A stretch of 64,000 bases of DNA from Hygrocybe punicea (Eukaryota; Basidiomycota; Agaricomycetes; Agaricales; Hygrophoraceae), in assembly GCA_963556145.1 (NCBI GenBank), contig OY744462.1:2790001-2854000 (forward strand), read 5' to 3'. This document shows positions 46,711 through 58,237 of this stretch, one piece after another. Every line of letters begins with the position of its first letter. The stretch's first letter is position 1. A model generated the notes under the pieces. That model was not told the origin of the DNA. It did not search any database and was given only the letters and a program-made list of their open reading frames with translations. Position numbers and translations under genes: made by a program.

Positions 46711-46925
46711 ATGGGGACGTCATATATGACGTCCCCGTGGTCCACGTAGTGGGTTTCGCGGTCCAGATTGCTGCCGCCGTCAAGTCGCGCAAGGATGGCC
46801 ACACCACCAGTTGCGGCGTCGAGATATCGCCACCGCAACTGGTGGTGTGGCCATCCTTGCGCGACTTGACGGTGGCGGCAATCTGGACCGCGAAACCCAC
46901 TACGTGGACCACGGGGACATCATAT
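46711..46925. repeat. Near-perfect palindrome, about 205 bp
   Basis: Arms of about 95-100 bp are reverse complements with few mismatches around a centre near 46822 (GTCGAGATATCG). The left tip contains a further perfect palindrome GGGGACGTCATA/TATGACGTCCCC (46711-46734). Frames open on both strands are a consequence of the symmetry. Confidence 0.88.
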
Positions 46926-47040
46926 GGAGTTTAGCCGAGCCAAGCCGTTGGACCAGCTAACGGCTCAGCAGGCTCAGCTTTGCTGTTAAGCCATTTTTGG
47001 ACAGCTCCAAACGGCTCGAACCGATGAATATGTCCAAATT
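46926..47040 (+). mobile_element. hAT-type MITE fragment
   Basis: GTTTAGCCGAGCCAAGCCG and related GGCTCAGC/AGCCATTTTT motifs match the subterminal DNA of the fragment at 34454. No terminus is preserved. Confidence 0.4.
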
Positions 47041-47159
47041 AGGCAATCGAACGACGTGTCTGGTTTTCTCATCGTCTCCCTCCCTCTTTGCCAGCAGTGC
47101 CGTCCTTAAGCCTGTGGATTTGAGATCCTGGGCTCATATTATTCTCTCGTCTCTCCACT

Positions 47160-48690
47160 TCCTTCTGTCTCAAATCTTTCCGCCGCATTTCTCGCTATCC
47201 AACAGCAATCTCATGACCCTGCCCTCAAAGTCACCTGGGCTTGCGATGTCCTCTTCCTCGTTGATCGCCTACAGCAAAACGCCTCCCCAGACAACCCAAT
47301 CGGCCCCGCTTACATCCTCGATCCACAGCTCGCCTGTCTCGTCCAGATCGCAATACCCCTCGTCCTCAACATCGCAAACCTTCAACCCCTTCCAAATACA
47401 ATCCCCCATCACGTAGGAGAGGCTATTTACCTCAGGGCAACATTTGCTGCTTCAGGCGCATATCCCGACTTTGTTCAAATCAACCCAAGATCCACTTTTC
47501 GAGACTTCGAGCTCGCATTCCGGCTGTCTGCCCAACCAGCAACACCCCCTTTTCCATCCACCAGGACAGCCCATACCGCGACTTTTTCAACTACCCCCGG
47601 CTAGGCTACACCCCCCGCACCTCATTTGCATCGAAAACGAGGGGTCTCCGGCCCTCGCATTCCGCTGTCTGCCCAACCAGCAGCCCCCCCCCCTTTTTTC
47701 ATCCCCCGGGACACCCTACCCATCCGGTTTTCCATCACCCCCGACTAGTGTAAACCCCCCGCACCTCGTTCACGTCGACAACATGGGGTCGGGGGGTCTC
47801 AGGTCCTCGCATTCCGCCTGTCTGCCCAACCAGCAATACCCCCTTTTTCATCCCCCAGGACAGCCTGTCCCGCGGCTTTTTCGACCACCCCTGGCTAGTT
47901 TACACCCCCTGCACCTCGTTTGAGTTGAATACGAGGGGTCGGGGGGTCTCTGGCCCTCGCATTCTGCCTGTCTGCCCAACCAGCAATACCCCCTTTTTCA
48001 TCCCCCAGGACAGCCCGTCCCGCGACTTTTTCGACCACCCCCGGCTAGTTTACACCCCCCGCACCTCGTTTGAGTTGAATACGAGGGGTCGGGGGTCTCC
48101 GGCCCTCGCATTCCACTGTCTGCCCAACCAGCAACCCCCCACCTTTTTTCATCCCCCGGGACACCCTGTCCGGTTTTCGATCACCCCCAACCAGTGTAAA
48201 CCCCCCGCACCTCGTTCACATCAATAACAAGGGATTGGGGGGTCTCAGGTGCTCACGATCCGCCCGTCTGCCCAACCCGCTGCTAGATCTGGCTATTCTG
48301 CCGTGTGGTTCAGGCTCGGCAGGGATTATGAAAACTTCAACGACATTTCTCATGCAAAGGAAAGCTTTGAAACTGGGCTCAAGCTGGCCATAGAAAGCTG
48401 CATATATGTATGTTCCCACACTTCTCTCCATCCAATTCACCTCTCATTCTTTGCCAGCACATGGGAATGGCTCACCTCATGGGCCAACTCGGTGTTCCAG
48501 CCAGCCCAGAACAAGCGGTCCCTCTTCTCCATCGTGCCACAACATTGGCATCCCTTGATGTACCCCAACCTGCCTATGTCTACAGCCTCCTCCTCCTCTC
48601 AGAGTTTGCTCATGTCACAATCCCTCCACACCTATTCAGCCCCCTCATCCCCCCTGGATCTACTGCAATTCAAGAATTACGCGGTCAAGG
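47160..48690 (+). pseudogene. Sel1-repeat (HCP-like) protein fragment, split by tandem repeats
   Basis: The first part gives AIQQQSHDPALKVTWACDVL, FLVDRLQQNASPDNPIGPAY, EAIYLRATFAASGAYPDFVQ and RSTFRDFEL (to about 47512). A tandem array then separates it from GYSAVWFRLGRDYENFNDIS and HAKESFETGLKLAIESCIY. An intron (GTATGT...GCCAG, 48409-48458) joins MGMAHLMGQLGVPASPEQAV, PLLHRATTLASLDVPQPAY, ending at HLFSPLIPPGS near 48660. The pattern matches basidiomycete Sel1-like repeat proteins related to Chs4/Skt5. Later repeats are lost; FAS sequence starts about 15 bases downstream in another frame. Confidence 0.7.
47505..48275 (+). repeat. Five tandem units of about 149 bp within the Sel1-like gene
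   Basis: Six anchors TCTGCCCAACC spaced 145-151 bp apart define five units. Two unit types exist: one with CCCCCAGGACAGCC and TTTTTCGACCACCCC, one with CCCCCGGGACACCC and TTTTCCATCACCCCC. Each unit includes CTCGCATTCCG...CCAACCAGC, which resembles the exon edge at 47510-47540, so the array seems to have grown from an exon-intron boundary. Confidence 0.85.
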
Positions 48691-51578
48691 GCCACGTCTA
48701 TCGCGAGGGCAGACCGGTCATTGAAGTAGTGTCGGCGTTCCTGTATCGTGGTCATTTCTCTGACTACCAGAATACGTTCGAGACAACAGAAGAGCCCGAT
48801 TATATGGTTGATCTCGCGGATGACGCGGCTGTTGGAGTATTACAATCTAAGGAATGGTTTGAGTGGGACGACGGCACGAAGCCACTCCTCGCAGGAACCC
48901 CTCTTATATTCCGAATCCATTGGCAAGTGTCCTTCAAGGACAAGATTTCTTACCACGATGTTTCAGTATCAGGTGACGCCTTTGTTCGCGATCGGCTGAA
49001 ACGCCTCGTCAAGGTCGGCTCCATGGATTTCCAACAGGATGATTGCAAGGGCAATCCTGTTCTTGCCTACCTACAGCGTCATGGCAGTCCCCAAGGGCTC
49101 CCGACTCTTTTGGCAAATGAAGGATACACTCTAGCCAGCGCTGGAATGGTTTTCAATGCACCTCTCACGAACGGACCCTACTCCGTCATTTCAGGAGATT
49201 TCAATCCTATTCATGTTAATCCTTACTTCTCCGACTATGCCTCCCTCCCCGCTACTATTACCCACGGTCTATGGTCCAGTGCGGCCACCTGCCGTTACGT
49301 CGAGAACATCGTTGCGCGTGGCCACCCTGATCGTGTGATAGCGTTAGTTTTTTTTTTCCCTCCCCGTACGACTGTATACTGATTGATGTGGTCCATTGTA
49401 GCTATAATGTCACCTTCGTCGGCATGGTCTTACCTGGTGATGAGTTGACCGTTACAATCAGGCACATTGGAATGCGTGACAGAAATATCGTGGTCAAAAT
49501 CCAGACAGCCAATTCTCGCGGCGAAAAAGTTCTTGAAGGCTCGGCTGAGGTTGCACAGCCTACCACAGTTTACATATTCACGGGTCAAGGTTCGCAGGAG
49601 CCCGGCATGGGCATGGATCTATACAATAGTTCACCAGCAGCTCGTGCCGTTTGGGAAGACGACTCAGTCAGCCATTCCCGGGCTATCCTTTGTCACACCA
49701 AGAATGGAAAAGAGATTTACTATCAATTCGAAGATGAGCCGGCTGTGCTGGCTGCAGGTGAACCGGTTCTTGAGGCTGCGCCGCCTGCATCCATCCCTTC
49801 TCCTGTTGTTCCAGTGTCTGCACCTCCTTCCACGGCCGCCAGTATTGAAGATGTTCCCATGAAAGCCATCGAAATCCTGATCGTGGTCATTGCCCAAAAG
49901 CTCAAAAAGAAGGTTGATGAGGTTCCCCTTTCCAAGACCATCAAGGACCTGGTTGGCGGGAAGTCGACTCTTCAAAATGAGATTCTTGGCGATCTTCAGT
50001 TGGAGTTCACATCTGCGCCTGAGAAAAGCGAAGAACTGCCGTTTGAGGAATTGGGATCCACGCTGGGTGTAGGATTTTCTGGAAATACTCAAATGGAATG
50101 GTGTCACGGCTGATCGGTGGCAAGATGCCTGGCGGATTCAATGCTTCTACCATCAAGTCCCACCTCTCCAAGGCTTGGGGTCTCGGACCGTCTCAATCAG
50201 ATGGTGTCCTATTACTTGGTACCACAATGGAACCCACAAAGCGACTTGGCTCTGAAGTCGAGGCGAAGGTGTGGCTGGATAGTGTCGTCGCCATCTATGC
50301 TCAACGATCGGGTATCTCTTTATCAGCTGGAAGCGCTGCGGGGGGCGCCGGATCAGGAACCACCATGAATAGTAAAGAATTCCTGAAGTTCCAGGCCGAG
50401 CAAGAACAATTTGCAGCTCAGCATGTCGAGCTGTACATGCGCTATCTCAAACGTGATTCTCGTTCCGGTGAAATTGCGTTCGATAAAGAGAAGGCCAATT
50501 TGGCTGCTCTCCAGGCAAGGTTGGACAGCATGGCCAGAGAGCACAGCGACACATACATTGATGGTATTCAGCCGATATTTGATCCCCTTAAAGCACGTCA
50601 TTTTGACTCCTTGTGGAATTGGGCCCGTCAAGACGCCTTACTCATGTACTACGACATCATTTTTGGACGACTCGCCACTGTAGATCGCGAGATTACTGCG
50701 CGTGCTATCTCTCTTCTCAATCGCGCCGACTCCGAGCTACTCAAGTACATGCAGTACAACATTGGCCAGTGTGATGAAAAGCGGGGCGAAAACTCCAAAC
50801 TTGCCAAAGAGTTCGGCCAGCAACTCCTCGAGAACACTCGAGAGGTCATCAACAAGCCGCCTGTATATAAGGATGGTAAGCTGCTGCCTAATGTCCACGT
50901 CGTCTATGTTTTCATATGATTTCTTCTCAAAGTAACTTTCCCCACGGCGCCTCACACTGAAGTCACAGCCAAGGGTGATATAGTATACTCCGAGGTCGTT
51001 CGAGAGAATGTCCGCAAACTGGAGGCCTATGTGGAAGAAATGGCAAGTGGGGACACTGTGTCTGGCACTGTAAATATCCAGAAAGTTCAGGACGACGTTC
51101 TCAAGCTCTGGACGGTTGTGAAATCGCAACTGGGCATCAGCCTAGAGCAACAGAATCGTATCAAGGCGCTTTACGAAGGCATGGTCCCTTCTCTTCGAAA
51201 GGGTCCTGACACTCGTAGTCGTGTTGCGTCTCAATTCCTTCGCCCTCAGATTACCAGTGTTGCGTCTGTCTCTGCGACAAAATTCCTCTCCTCCATTTGA
51301 AACGCAAAGTCGGCACGAATTGGGAGTACAGTAATAACTTGACCAGTGTCTACTTGAATAACCTTCACGAGATCACTACTTCCGGCACCACATTCAAGGA
51401 CAAGAACACTCTCTTGACTGGGGTTGGGAAAGGCTCCATCGGCATATAAATCCTGAAAGGTCGGGCGCACATCGTCGTTACGACATCCCGTCACAGTCAT
51501 GCGACCGTCGAATATCACCAGTCCATCTTTCAAAGCTTTGGAAGCCATGATTCGGCATTGACCGTCATTTCCTTCACA
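48675..51578 (+). pseudogene. Fatty acid synthase fragment C-D: DH to MPT start, ACP, KR start
   Basis: The frame begins at FKNYAVKGHVYREGRPVIEV and continues through SKEWFEWDDGTKPLL, the hot-dog dehydratase signature SGDFNPIHVNPYFSDYA and HGLWSSAATCRYVE. After an intron (about 49343-49401) come GMVLPGDELTVTIRHIGMRD and the acyltransferase opening VYIFTGQGSQEPGMGMDLY. At 49660 most of the MPT domain is missing, and the chain jumps in frame to DDSVSHSRAILCHTKNGKEI, a Pro/Ala linker and the acyl carrier domain with DLVGGKSTLQNEILGDLQ (pantetheine serine present). A short deletion near 50081 shifts the frame into KYSNGMVSRLIGGKMPGGFN. The KR domain follows with LLTGVGKGSIG, after a one-base loss near 51277, then a TAA. 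Homology ends at about 51578. Confidence 0.93.
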
Positions 51579-51837
51579 AGATATTGGCGTAGTTGCCAAT
51601 CTTGGTTAGTGTCTCCAATTATGGTAGTAGACATGTGGCTGACCATCTGACCAACAATGCCCCAGGTCCAAATTTGACTCGTCTATTGTTTTTTCCCCTC
51701 ATGGCTCAACATGTGCGAAACCTTTTGGCTCGGAGTTATACCTCATTGTCCGAAAATGTGTACACAAGTGTTTTATTAATAATGTGTGGAACGTGTTCCT
51801 GGTAATTGACACACTTTGGAGTATTCTCATACCAGCA
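51579..51837. other. Probable 5' flank of hAT copy 1
   Basis: FAS homology ends at 51578. TTAGTGTCTCC near 51612 could be a hAT terminus, but no partner exists at the right side, which is truncated at about 55265. Confidence 0.3.
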
Positions 51838-54800
51838 TGGCCCCTCGACGCACTCAGCCAAAACCTAAAATGACTCTTTTTGCCACTGGCGCTCTCCAAA
51901 CGTCTTTCCAAGTCGAAGGTGAGTGAGCTCAAGTCCAAATTCTCATTATTCATTGCCTACCCCACAAGGTGTTACAAATCCAACTCCCGGTGATAATTCA
52001 CCAACAAAGCGTCGTAGTAGGAAAGGGAAGGGGAAAGCAGTGGAAACGAATCAAGCTGACACCTCCGATGATCCATTTCTTGTATCGGAAACCTCATCAC
52101 AACGCCGTCGGCATCAGTCAGATCCCTCAGGGTCAAATTCATCCACCATACCATTGCCGCCACCATTACTTGATGACTCACCAACTAAACGACAAAGAAA
52201 GGCTTCCCAGAAAGTTGCTGATCCGGATAATGTGGCTTTCCAGATACTTTTCTCTCCAAATTCTCAGGATCCTACGCCGTTTCTGCAACGATCATTTGTA
52301 ACACCTGGTCGCTCTCGCCAGCTGTCCCAATTCCCTGAAAGCCCACTCGCGCGACATGTCACCTTTCGTACTCCATCAGAATCTCTGGGTAGTGTTGATA
52401 CAGAGTCAGATTCAGTGCCACCCCCTTCGAATTCACGTCACCCGTCACCTCCACCTTCTGAGTCAGGAAGGTCATCTCCATCAGTTGCAACATCTCGGGC
52501 AGCACACTCCCCACATGCTGGCCGACATAGCCCTAACCGTGCTTCAAGACGTGGTGGCCCCGCTGGTAAGAAACGTCATGCAGCTGCAGATGTTTGGACT
52601 TTCTATGATGAGCAGGCATTCAAAAATTGCTGTGTCTTCTGCCAGTGAGTTTTTTCTCTCGCTTCTCATAAATTATTCTAATGCTACAAAAGAAATATTC
52701 ACGAAACAGATCCAAGTCACCACGTCGCAAAGTTTAGTATCCGAACAGCCACTGGAACGCTGCGCCATCATCTTATTGATGCTCATCTTGATGTATGGGT
52801 TTCGGGATGTGACGAGTTGGGAATCACTATAAAAGCAAAAGGTGCTCAAGATGCCGTTGAGGCCTTCCGAAATAAAGGTCTTCATCAAGATCTGTGAAAT
52901 CTGCTCGAAAGCCATATTCAAATGAAGCCTTTGTAGATGCCATTGTTGAGTTTATTGTCGGAGACGATCAGGTAACTGTTGCGGTGTCATTTATTAATGT
53001 GCTTATTATTTTTCATCTGATTCCAGTCCATCAATGTTGTCAACTCACCGTGACTGCGTGCCATATTTTTGCTACTTCATGCAGAACTTCGTGAGTCTGA
53101 TATTCCGGGTCGCACTACAATCCGCAAGCGGATTGAGGAAATACTTGACGACCACCTGGATCAGCTCGAGCAGGACATGAAAGTGAGAGTCGGGTATGAT
53201 TTATTTATTGTTGTTGACCAGAATTGCTGAACACGACAGAAATCTATTGGAAAAATTTCGTTCACGACTGATATGTGGTCTGATCCCAATCTAACTCCGT
53301 TCATGGCTGTCACAGCCCACTGGATCGAGGCGCGGACAGAAGATACACCAAGTGGTCCCCAACACATACTCAAACTCTGGGCTGATCTTATTGGTTTTCA
53401 TCGAGTCCCTGGACGACATGACAGTGAACACCTTGCCCACACATTTCTGCATGTTACAGATCGTCTAAACATCACAGAGAAGGTATTCAGTTGCTATTTC
53501 TCCCAGTTTCCTAAGTACTTTTCATTGATCTCTTGGTGAATGCCAGATAGGATGGATAACCCTGGATAATGCATCAAATAACGACACATTGATGGCAGTT
53601 TTGGAACGTGAGCTTCGTCGGCAGAAAATTAAATTTAGTCGGGTTGAACGGCGGATCCGGTAAGTTACATGAATGATAGTTTGCCATAATTCATTCTTTT
53701 GGCTAGGTGCTTCCCTCACATTGTAAACCTCGCTTGCAAAGCCGTCTTATCAGCAATCACCCATCTAGAGTACGCAGCTGAGGAAGCTGCTGACTATGTC
53801 CCTCCTGACTTTGTATCTTACACATTTATGGATGCTATGGAACGCCAATTGCGGCCATAAGGTCTCTTATTCGGGCAGTACGCTTCATAGGATTTCACAT
53901 GATGGCAATTTACAATATAAATAACCCTTGTAGATCCGAGCTTCTTCACTCAGGCGGCAATATTTTTCCTCAATGCTCGCAATCCTTGAACAAGAAGATC
54001 TTCAACTACTGCGCGACATAGATATCAGATGGTCATCTACATTATTAATGATTGAACGTGCTCTGCTTCTCCGTGATGTATGTGGTATATTGGTCGTCTG
54101 CCCCAATGCTCATATATCATCAGGCAATTGAAAAAATTCTCGACAACAATGATTTTGCTGAGTTACGCAAGTTTCAGCTTGGAGACACTGACTGGGAGGC
54201 TTTAGAGGCATTCAAGGAAATACTTCAAGTCCGTGTATTATCTACCAACTGCTTTCTGTACAACTCCTTATTTTTTCAGGTCCCACACACGTTTCAACAA
54301 ATATTATCAAATGAAAAAACTCCAACTTTATCCCACGCTGTTCCGGCATTTGAGGCAATGAAGACTATCTGGAAAACACATCAAGATGCTCACCCTGAGA
54401 TGGCCAACATTGTCCAGCAAGGCCTCGATAAATTGCAGACATACAATGAGCGTACTGATCCTGTCCCAGCATATGTCCTAGCGATGGGTTTGTCTCAAGT
54501 TCCTCGTCTGTTCATATACTAAATTTTTCCAGCCGTGGATCCCAACGTAAAACTTAATTGGTATCAAGATTTCATGCCCGAGCGAGTTGGGTGGGCAAAA
54601 CAAATATTTATCGAAGCTGTGCGTGATAGTGCAGATAGTGTTGATACCATCATAATTGATCTTGAATGTTTCCTTTCAGCTTCGTCCATACTATCAATGC
54701 ACTGCAGCCACTGATGTTCAACCCACTGCAGCCGGGACAGCAACACGACCAGCCCGTCTGAATGCCCAGGATATCCTTGGACTCAACCAAACTCGAAATC

Positions 54801-55260
54801 AAGCACAACAGCACTCGCTAGAACGATTAGTTGAACTTTATTTATATGATACTCAGACTGCCACAAGCAGCTTGAATTTTTGGCAGGTATGGAAAAATAT
54901 AACTACTGGGTCTATTCTAAACCCTTAATTGAATAGGAAAACCAGCTGCGTTACCCACCAATATTCACTCTCGCTATGGATATATTACCTATTCAAGCAT
55001 CGGCGGTTCCATGCGAAAGGGTTTTCTCTTCTGGAAAGGAAACAATGACAGCGCACAGAAGTTGTATTTCGCCAGAACTCATGGAAGCACTTCAGCTCTT
55101 GAAGTTCTCAATTCGACAGGGTAGAGGCTTGGATTTCACAGCAGGCATGGATTGGGATGATGAGATTAAAGAGTTAGAGTGCCGAGAAGAGACAAATCAG
55201 CAGATACCCGAAGATATAAACCTATTTATTCGAAGTCTCCTTGAGTCTACCAACCAATAA
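51838..55260 (+). pseudogene. hAT-family transposase, nearly full length (copy 1)
   Basis: ATG at 51838 (MAPRRTQPKPKMTLFATGAL). Domains in order: basic Ser/Pro-rich N-terminus; BED-like zinc finger region DVWTFYDEQAFKNCCVFCQ (52590-52645); GTLRHHLIDAHLDVWVSGCD; SNEAFVDAIVEFIVGDDQ; RNase H-like core with TTDMWSDPNLTPFMAVTAHW and GWITLDNASNNDTLMAVLER, carrying two of the catalytic aspartates; a helical region; and the C-terminal hATC dimerisation domain PPIFTLAMDILPIQASAVPC, ERVFSSGKETMTAH and ELMEALQLLKFSI. About ten short introns can be placed. A TGA in NSP-LRAIF, a frame change near 52890 and a stop near 53860 make it a pseudogene. The right end meets a FAS scrap. Confidence 0.85.
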
Positions 55261-55264
55261 ATGT

Positions 55265-55357
55265 TTTTTGTACAAAGACGTCACCCGATTCTGAAACATT
55301 GTGGTAAGAAATCTTGTCCTTGAAGGACACTTGCCAATGGATCCAGAATATAAGGTG
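55265..55357 (-). pseudogene. FAS fragment E: dehydratase-region scrap
   Basis: Minus frame IHWQVSFKDKISYHNVSESG, nearly identical to the segment at about 48917-48985 but inverted. Since both copies cover the same residues, at least two FAS-derived sequences contributed to this region. Confidence 0.85.
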
Positions 55358-57013
55358 GAACGAAGGGATCAACTCCGGCCAACACGTGTGCATCGATTGA
55401 GCACCGCGATGCTCATCAGCACACCACCCCCATGCAATGAGAGGGCCACCTTGCGCATGTCGTATGAGAATGCTGCAGCGCAGTGGGGAAAGAAGTCTTG
55501 GTTGTATGGCCTCTGAGCCGCGATGATGGCCCCGATGGGCAGAGTACAGCCCATCGCAAGATGTACGATGCAAAGCCAGGTATAGTCCATTCACCCTCTC
55601 AAGAGTGGTACGCCAGAGAAGGTTGAGGCATATCGCCATCGCAGCAGATCGTGCCTCCTCTCGGGAGCCATGAGGTGCCAGCCGCATGGCCCTCGGCTGT
55701 CATTTTGAGTGTCGCATCGGTCTCATATTCATGCTCTTGAGTGCCACGAGGAGGGCGATGGGAGCCCCGGTGATGATCTCGAGAGCGTTGTTGCAATCGT
55801 AGCACAGGCCCGACCCGCCTATCGCCTCTCTCATGCGTGTATGATAATAGTTGCATTGGCCCCGGTCTCCCGCCACCTCCATCGAGGGCCCGATGGAGAT
55901 GAAGCCAGTCCCAATGGCCCTCATCTCTGTCGATCCAGGGTATGAGAAGGGGAGGAGCTGGTGACGAGTGGCACTGAGGCCAACATCCAGCCCTGACAAT
56001 GGGAAGAGACTATGCCGCAGGGGCAATAAGATTGGCCATGTCGACCTGCTCATGACAGGACACTATCATCTTCACAATCAGCATAACACAGAGAAAGAGT
56101 GAAGAAGCTCACTAATGGCAATGAGGGCGGCATACATTTGCCTGCTCAGCGACATTTGAGAACCTCCGATGGTCAGGAAAGCCTTACGGCTTTGGCTTTT
56201 GTGAATTCGTTGGTACAAAAATTTATTCTTGTCGTGGTCAAGACTTTGATTCCGTCTGACATCAAACAACCTTCATCCTCAAACAAGAAAAAATGACCTA
56301 CCTGCTTATCAAGATCACAAAACTGCAGCATCAGTGGTGTAAAACCTCAACAACATAGACGTCGGCAGACGTCCTCTTCGCATTGACCTAGCCAACTCTG
56401 ATCCATTTCTCGAGGGCAAGACTACTGTAAGAGGTGAACTGATCGACAGTGGTGGGCAAGATTAGTTTCCCTCACCTCATCCAGCCTTTTCACATCATTA
56501 TTCACCAAGAAAACACTGTCAAGCCGTGGGTTCCTCATGCTCGCGACCAATAACGAGAATGACCAATTCCCGCTCCCGCCGTTCGATCGCACCGCACCCA
56601 CACCGATCGCCACCGCGACCAGAGTTGTGCCAATACAAGCGCCATACCCAGATATGATTTTTTGGGGCTAGGTGCTAGATTCGTCATGATCTTGGGAAAC
56701 AAGGGAATCCTGGCAATCCTGGAACTCTTCGGCCTTTAGAGAAAATATAGGTGTCAGAGCTTTCACAGAAGCCACTGTGAATGCTGGGGCAATTAAGTTT
56801 CGCTAGGGATATAAGACCAGTCAGGTCGCACGTGTAAGATGTGTTTTTCAAGATGACAGTTACCTGTTGTTTGTGTTCGGCACCCTCCGTAGAAAATACA
56901 CCTAGACATTGAAGCTCACGTGTAAGATATTGAGAGGGCAAAGAAAATTTTCATGTCACCTTGGCCAAACCACGTCGACAACAATTTGCGAGTTTGCCCC
57001 GTGATTTGATGAA
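55358..57013 (-). pseudogene. Unidentified multi-exon gene fragments
   Basis: Open stretches on minus include SGYGACIGTTLVAVAIGVG (56670-56590), PRLDSVFLVNNDVKRLDEVR, a GC-rich block (56050-55360) with LEIITGAPIALLVALKSMNM and QDFFPHCAAAFSYDMRKVAL. Some are hydrophobic enough for membrane segments. I cannot join them or name a family. This stretch replaces the FAS residues expected between fragments B and E. Confidence 0.3.
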
Positions 57014-58237
57014 TTAAGAATGTGAGACACCCAAGGAGACTACTTCCTGAGAAGACGCAACGGGCATGGGGCTAAGGTAGTTTACGGTGGAAATTTTAGA
57101 TTCGTCACCCCCATACCGACACTCGAGAAGCTGGCGGATAAGGTAGGCATTGATGTTCCCAAGAAGGTCTTTTATGGGTTCGCCCTTGACCTTCGAGTTC
57201 TTCACTGCGACTGGTCCTTGCAGGATACATACGCGCTGGGGGTCCTGGTCGAAGACGGCTTCAATATCCTCTGCCGCCCACAAGGAATCCTGTAAACCAA
57301 CTTGAGCGAGGTAACGAACAAAAATGTTGGTGACACAACCTCACCTTCTCAAACCAAACCTCAAAGTTGGCATCCAATACAGGGATGAAAGGAACGGGCT
57401 TCTGTGCCGGTCTTTGGGATATCGTCAAAAAGTAAGCCTTGTCCTCGGAAGCTAGTAGTTGCTTCGTTGCCAATGGATATGCCTTGAAAAAGTCCTCTGC
57501 AAAAGGTAAAGGATCATCGAGACACGCAAAGCTCTGCAACAGCGATGGTTTGCTGCCACTCCCGTTGACGCCCGCAAAACGCTCCTCCACCCTTCTCAAC
57601 CAATCTCCCATTAAGTTCCTCAATGAGACATCCACCCACCTCTTCTCATGCATCACGAACATCAACTCACCATCCTCAATACCACCTCATACGTCATGTC
57701 GCCCAGATCAGTCGTGACAGTCCCGTCCTTCTTCCAACCAAACCAAGGTTTACTGAAATCACGGTTCAGCTTCCCGATGACCTCCGAACGACGCTCCGTC
57801 AACCAAGTAATACATTTTTCTTTGGTTAGCTTGAACACGGTGTCATCGAACTCCTTCCATAATTTCACTCCACGTGTCGCAACCTTATGTATCGGCTCCC
57901 CAAGCTCAGAGCGTACCGTCAGGATGCCCCCAGTGGGCTTTGTATATGTCCCCTTTCAAGCTTTGTCATCCACTCCAGATGCTGCAACGATCAGGTCTTT
58001 TACCGACAAACTTGTGTGAGCTTCTTTCGCGACCATGACACGGCTGGCAAACAAGAACCCGTCGAACAGCATCGGTTGGACACCATAGCGGATGGACCAT
58101 TCTCCTGTAAGGTAAGGCCACACATCTTCACCGGCACCAATGCCAGACCCAGCCACAAGCAATATGTTGGTTTGCATACGAATGGAGTGGTATGTTGCCA
58201 AAATGGGCTGGTGGAAGTCCTCAAATGAATGATGTCC
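57014..58237 (-). pseudogene. Fatty acid synthase fragment B: rest of enoyl reductase and following linker
   Basis: From 58237 on minus: [40 protein letters not shown] (glycine-rich FMN phosphate-binding region of the enoyl reductase), [93 protein letters not shown] and, after an intron (about 57341-57297), DSLWAAEDIEAVFDQDPQRV and EPIKDLLGNINAYLIRQLLE. Its first residue follows directly on the last residue of fragment A at 1406, in the same frame. A frame change occurs near 57660. It loses FAS similarity at about 57040. Confidence 0.93.

Noticed and set aside
46664..46934. Two 82-codon frames on opposite strands
   Set aside because: They lie in the palindrome and mirror each other by symmetry.
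51246..51599. A 117-codon minus-strand frame after the FAS pseudogene
   Set aside because: The plus strand here reads HLKRKVGTNWEYSNNLTSVY and LLTGVGKGSIG, the FAS ketoreductase; the minus frame is its shadow.
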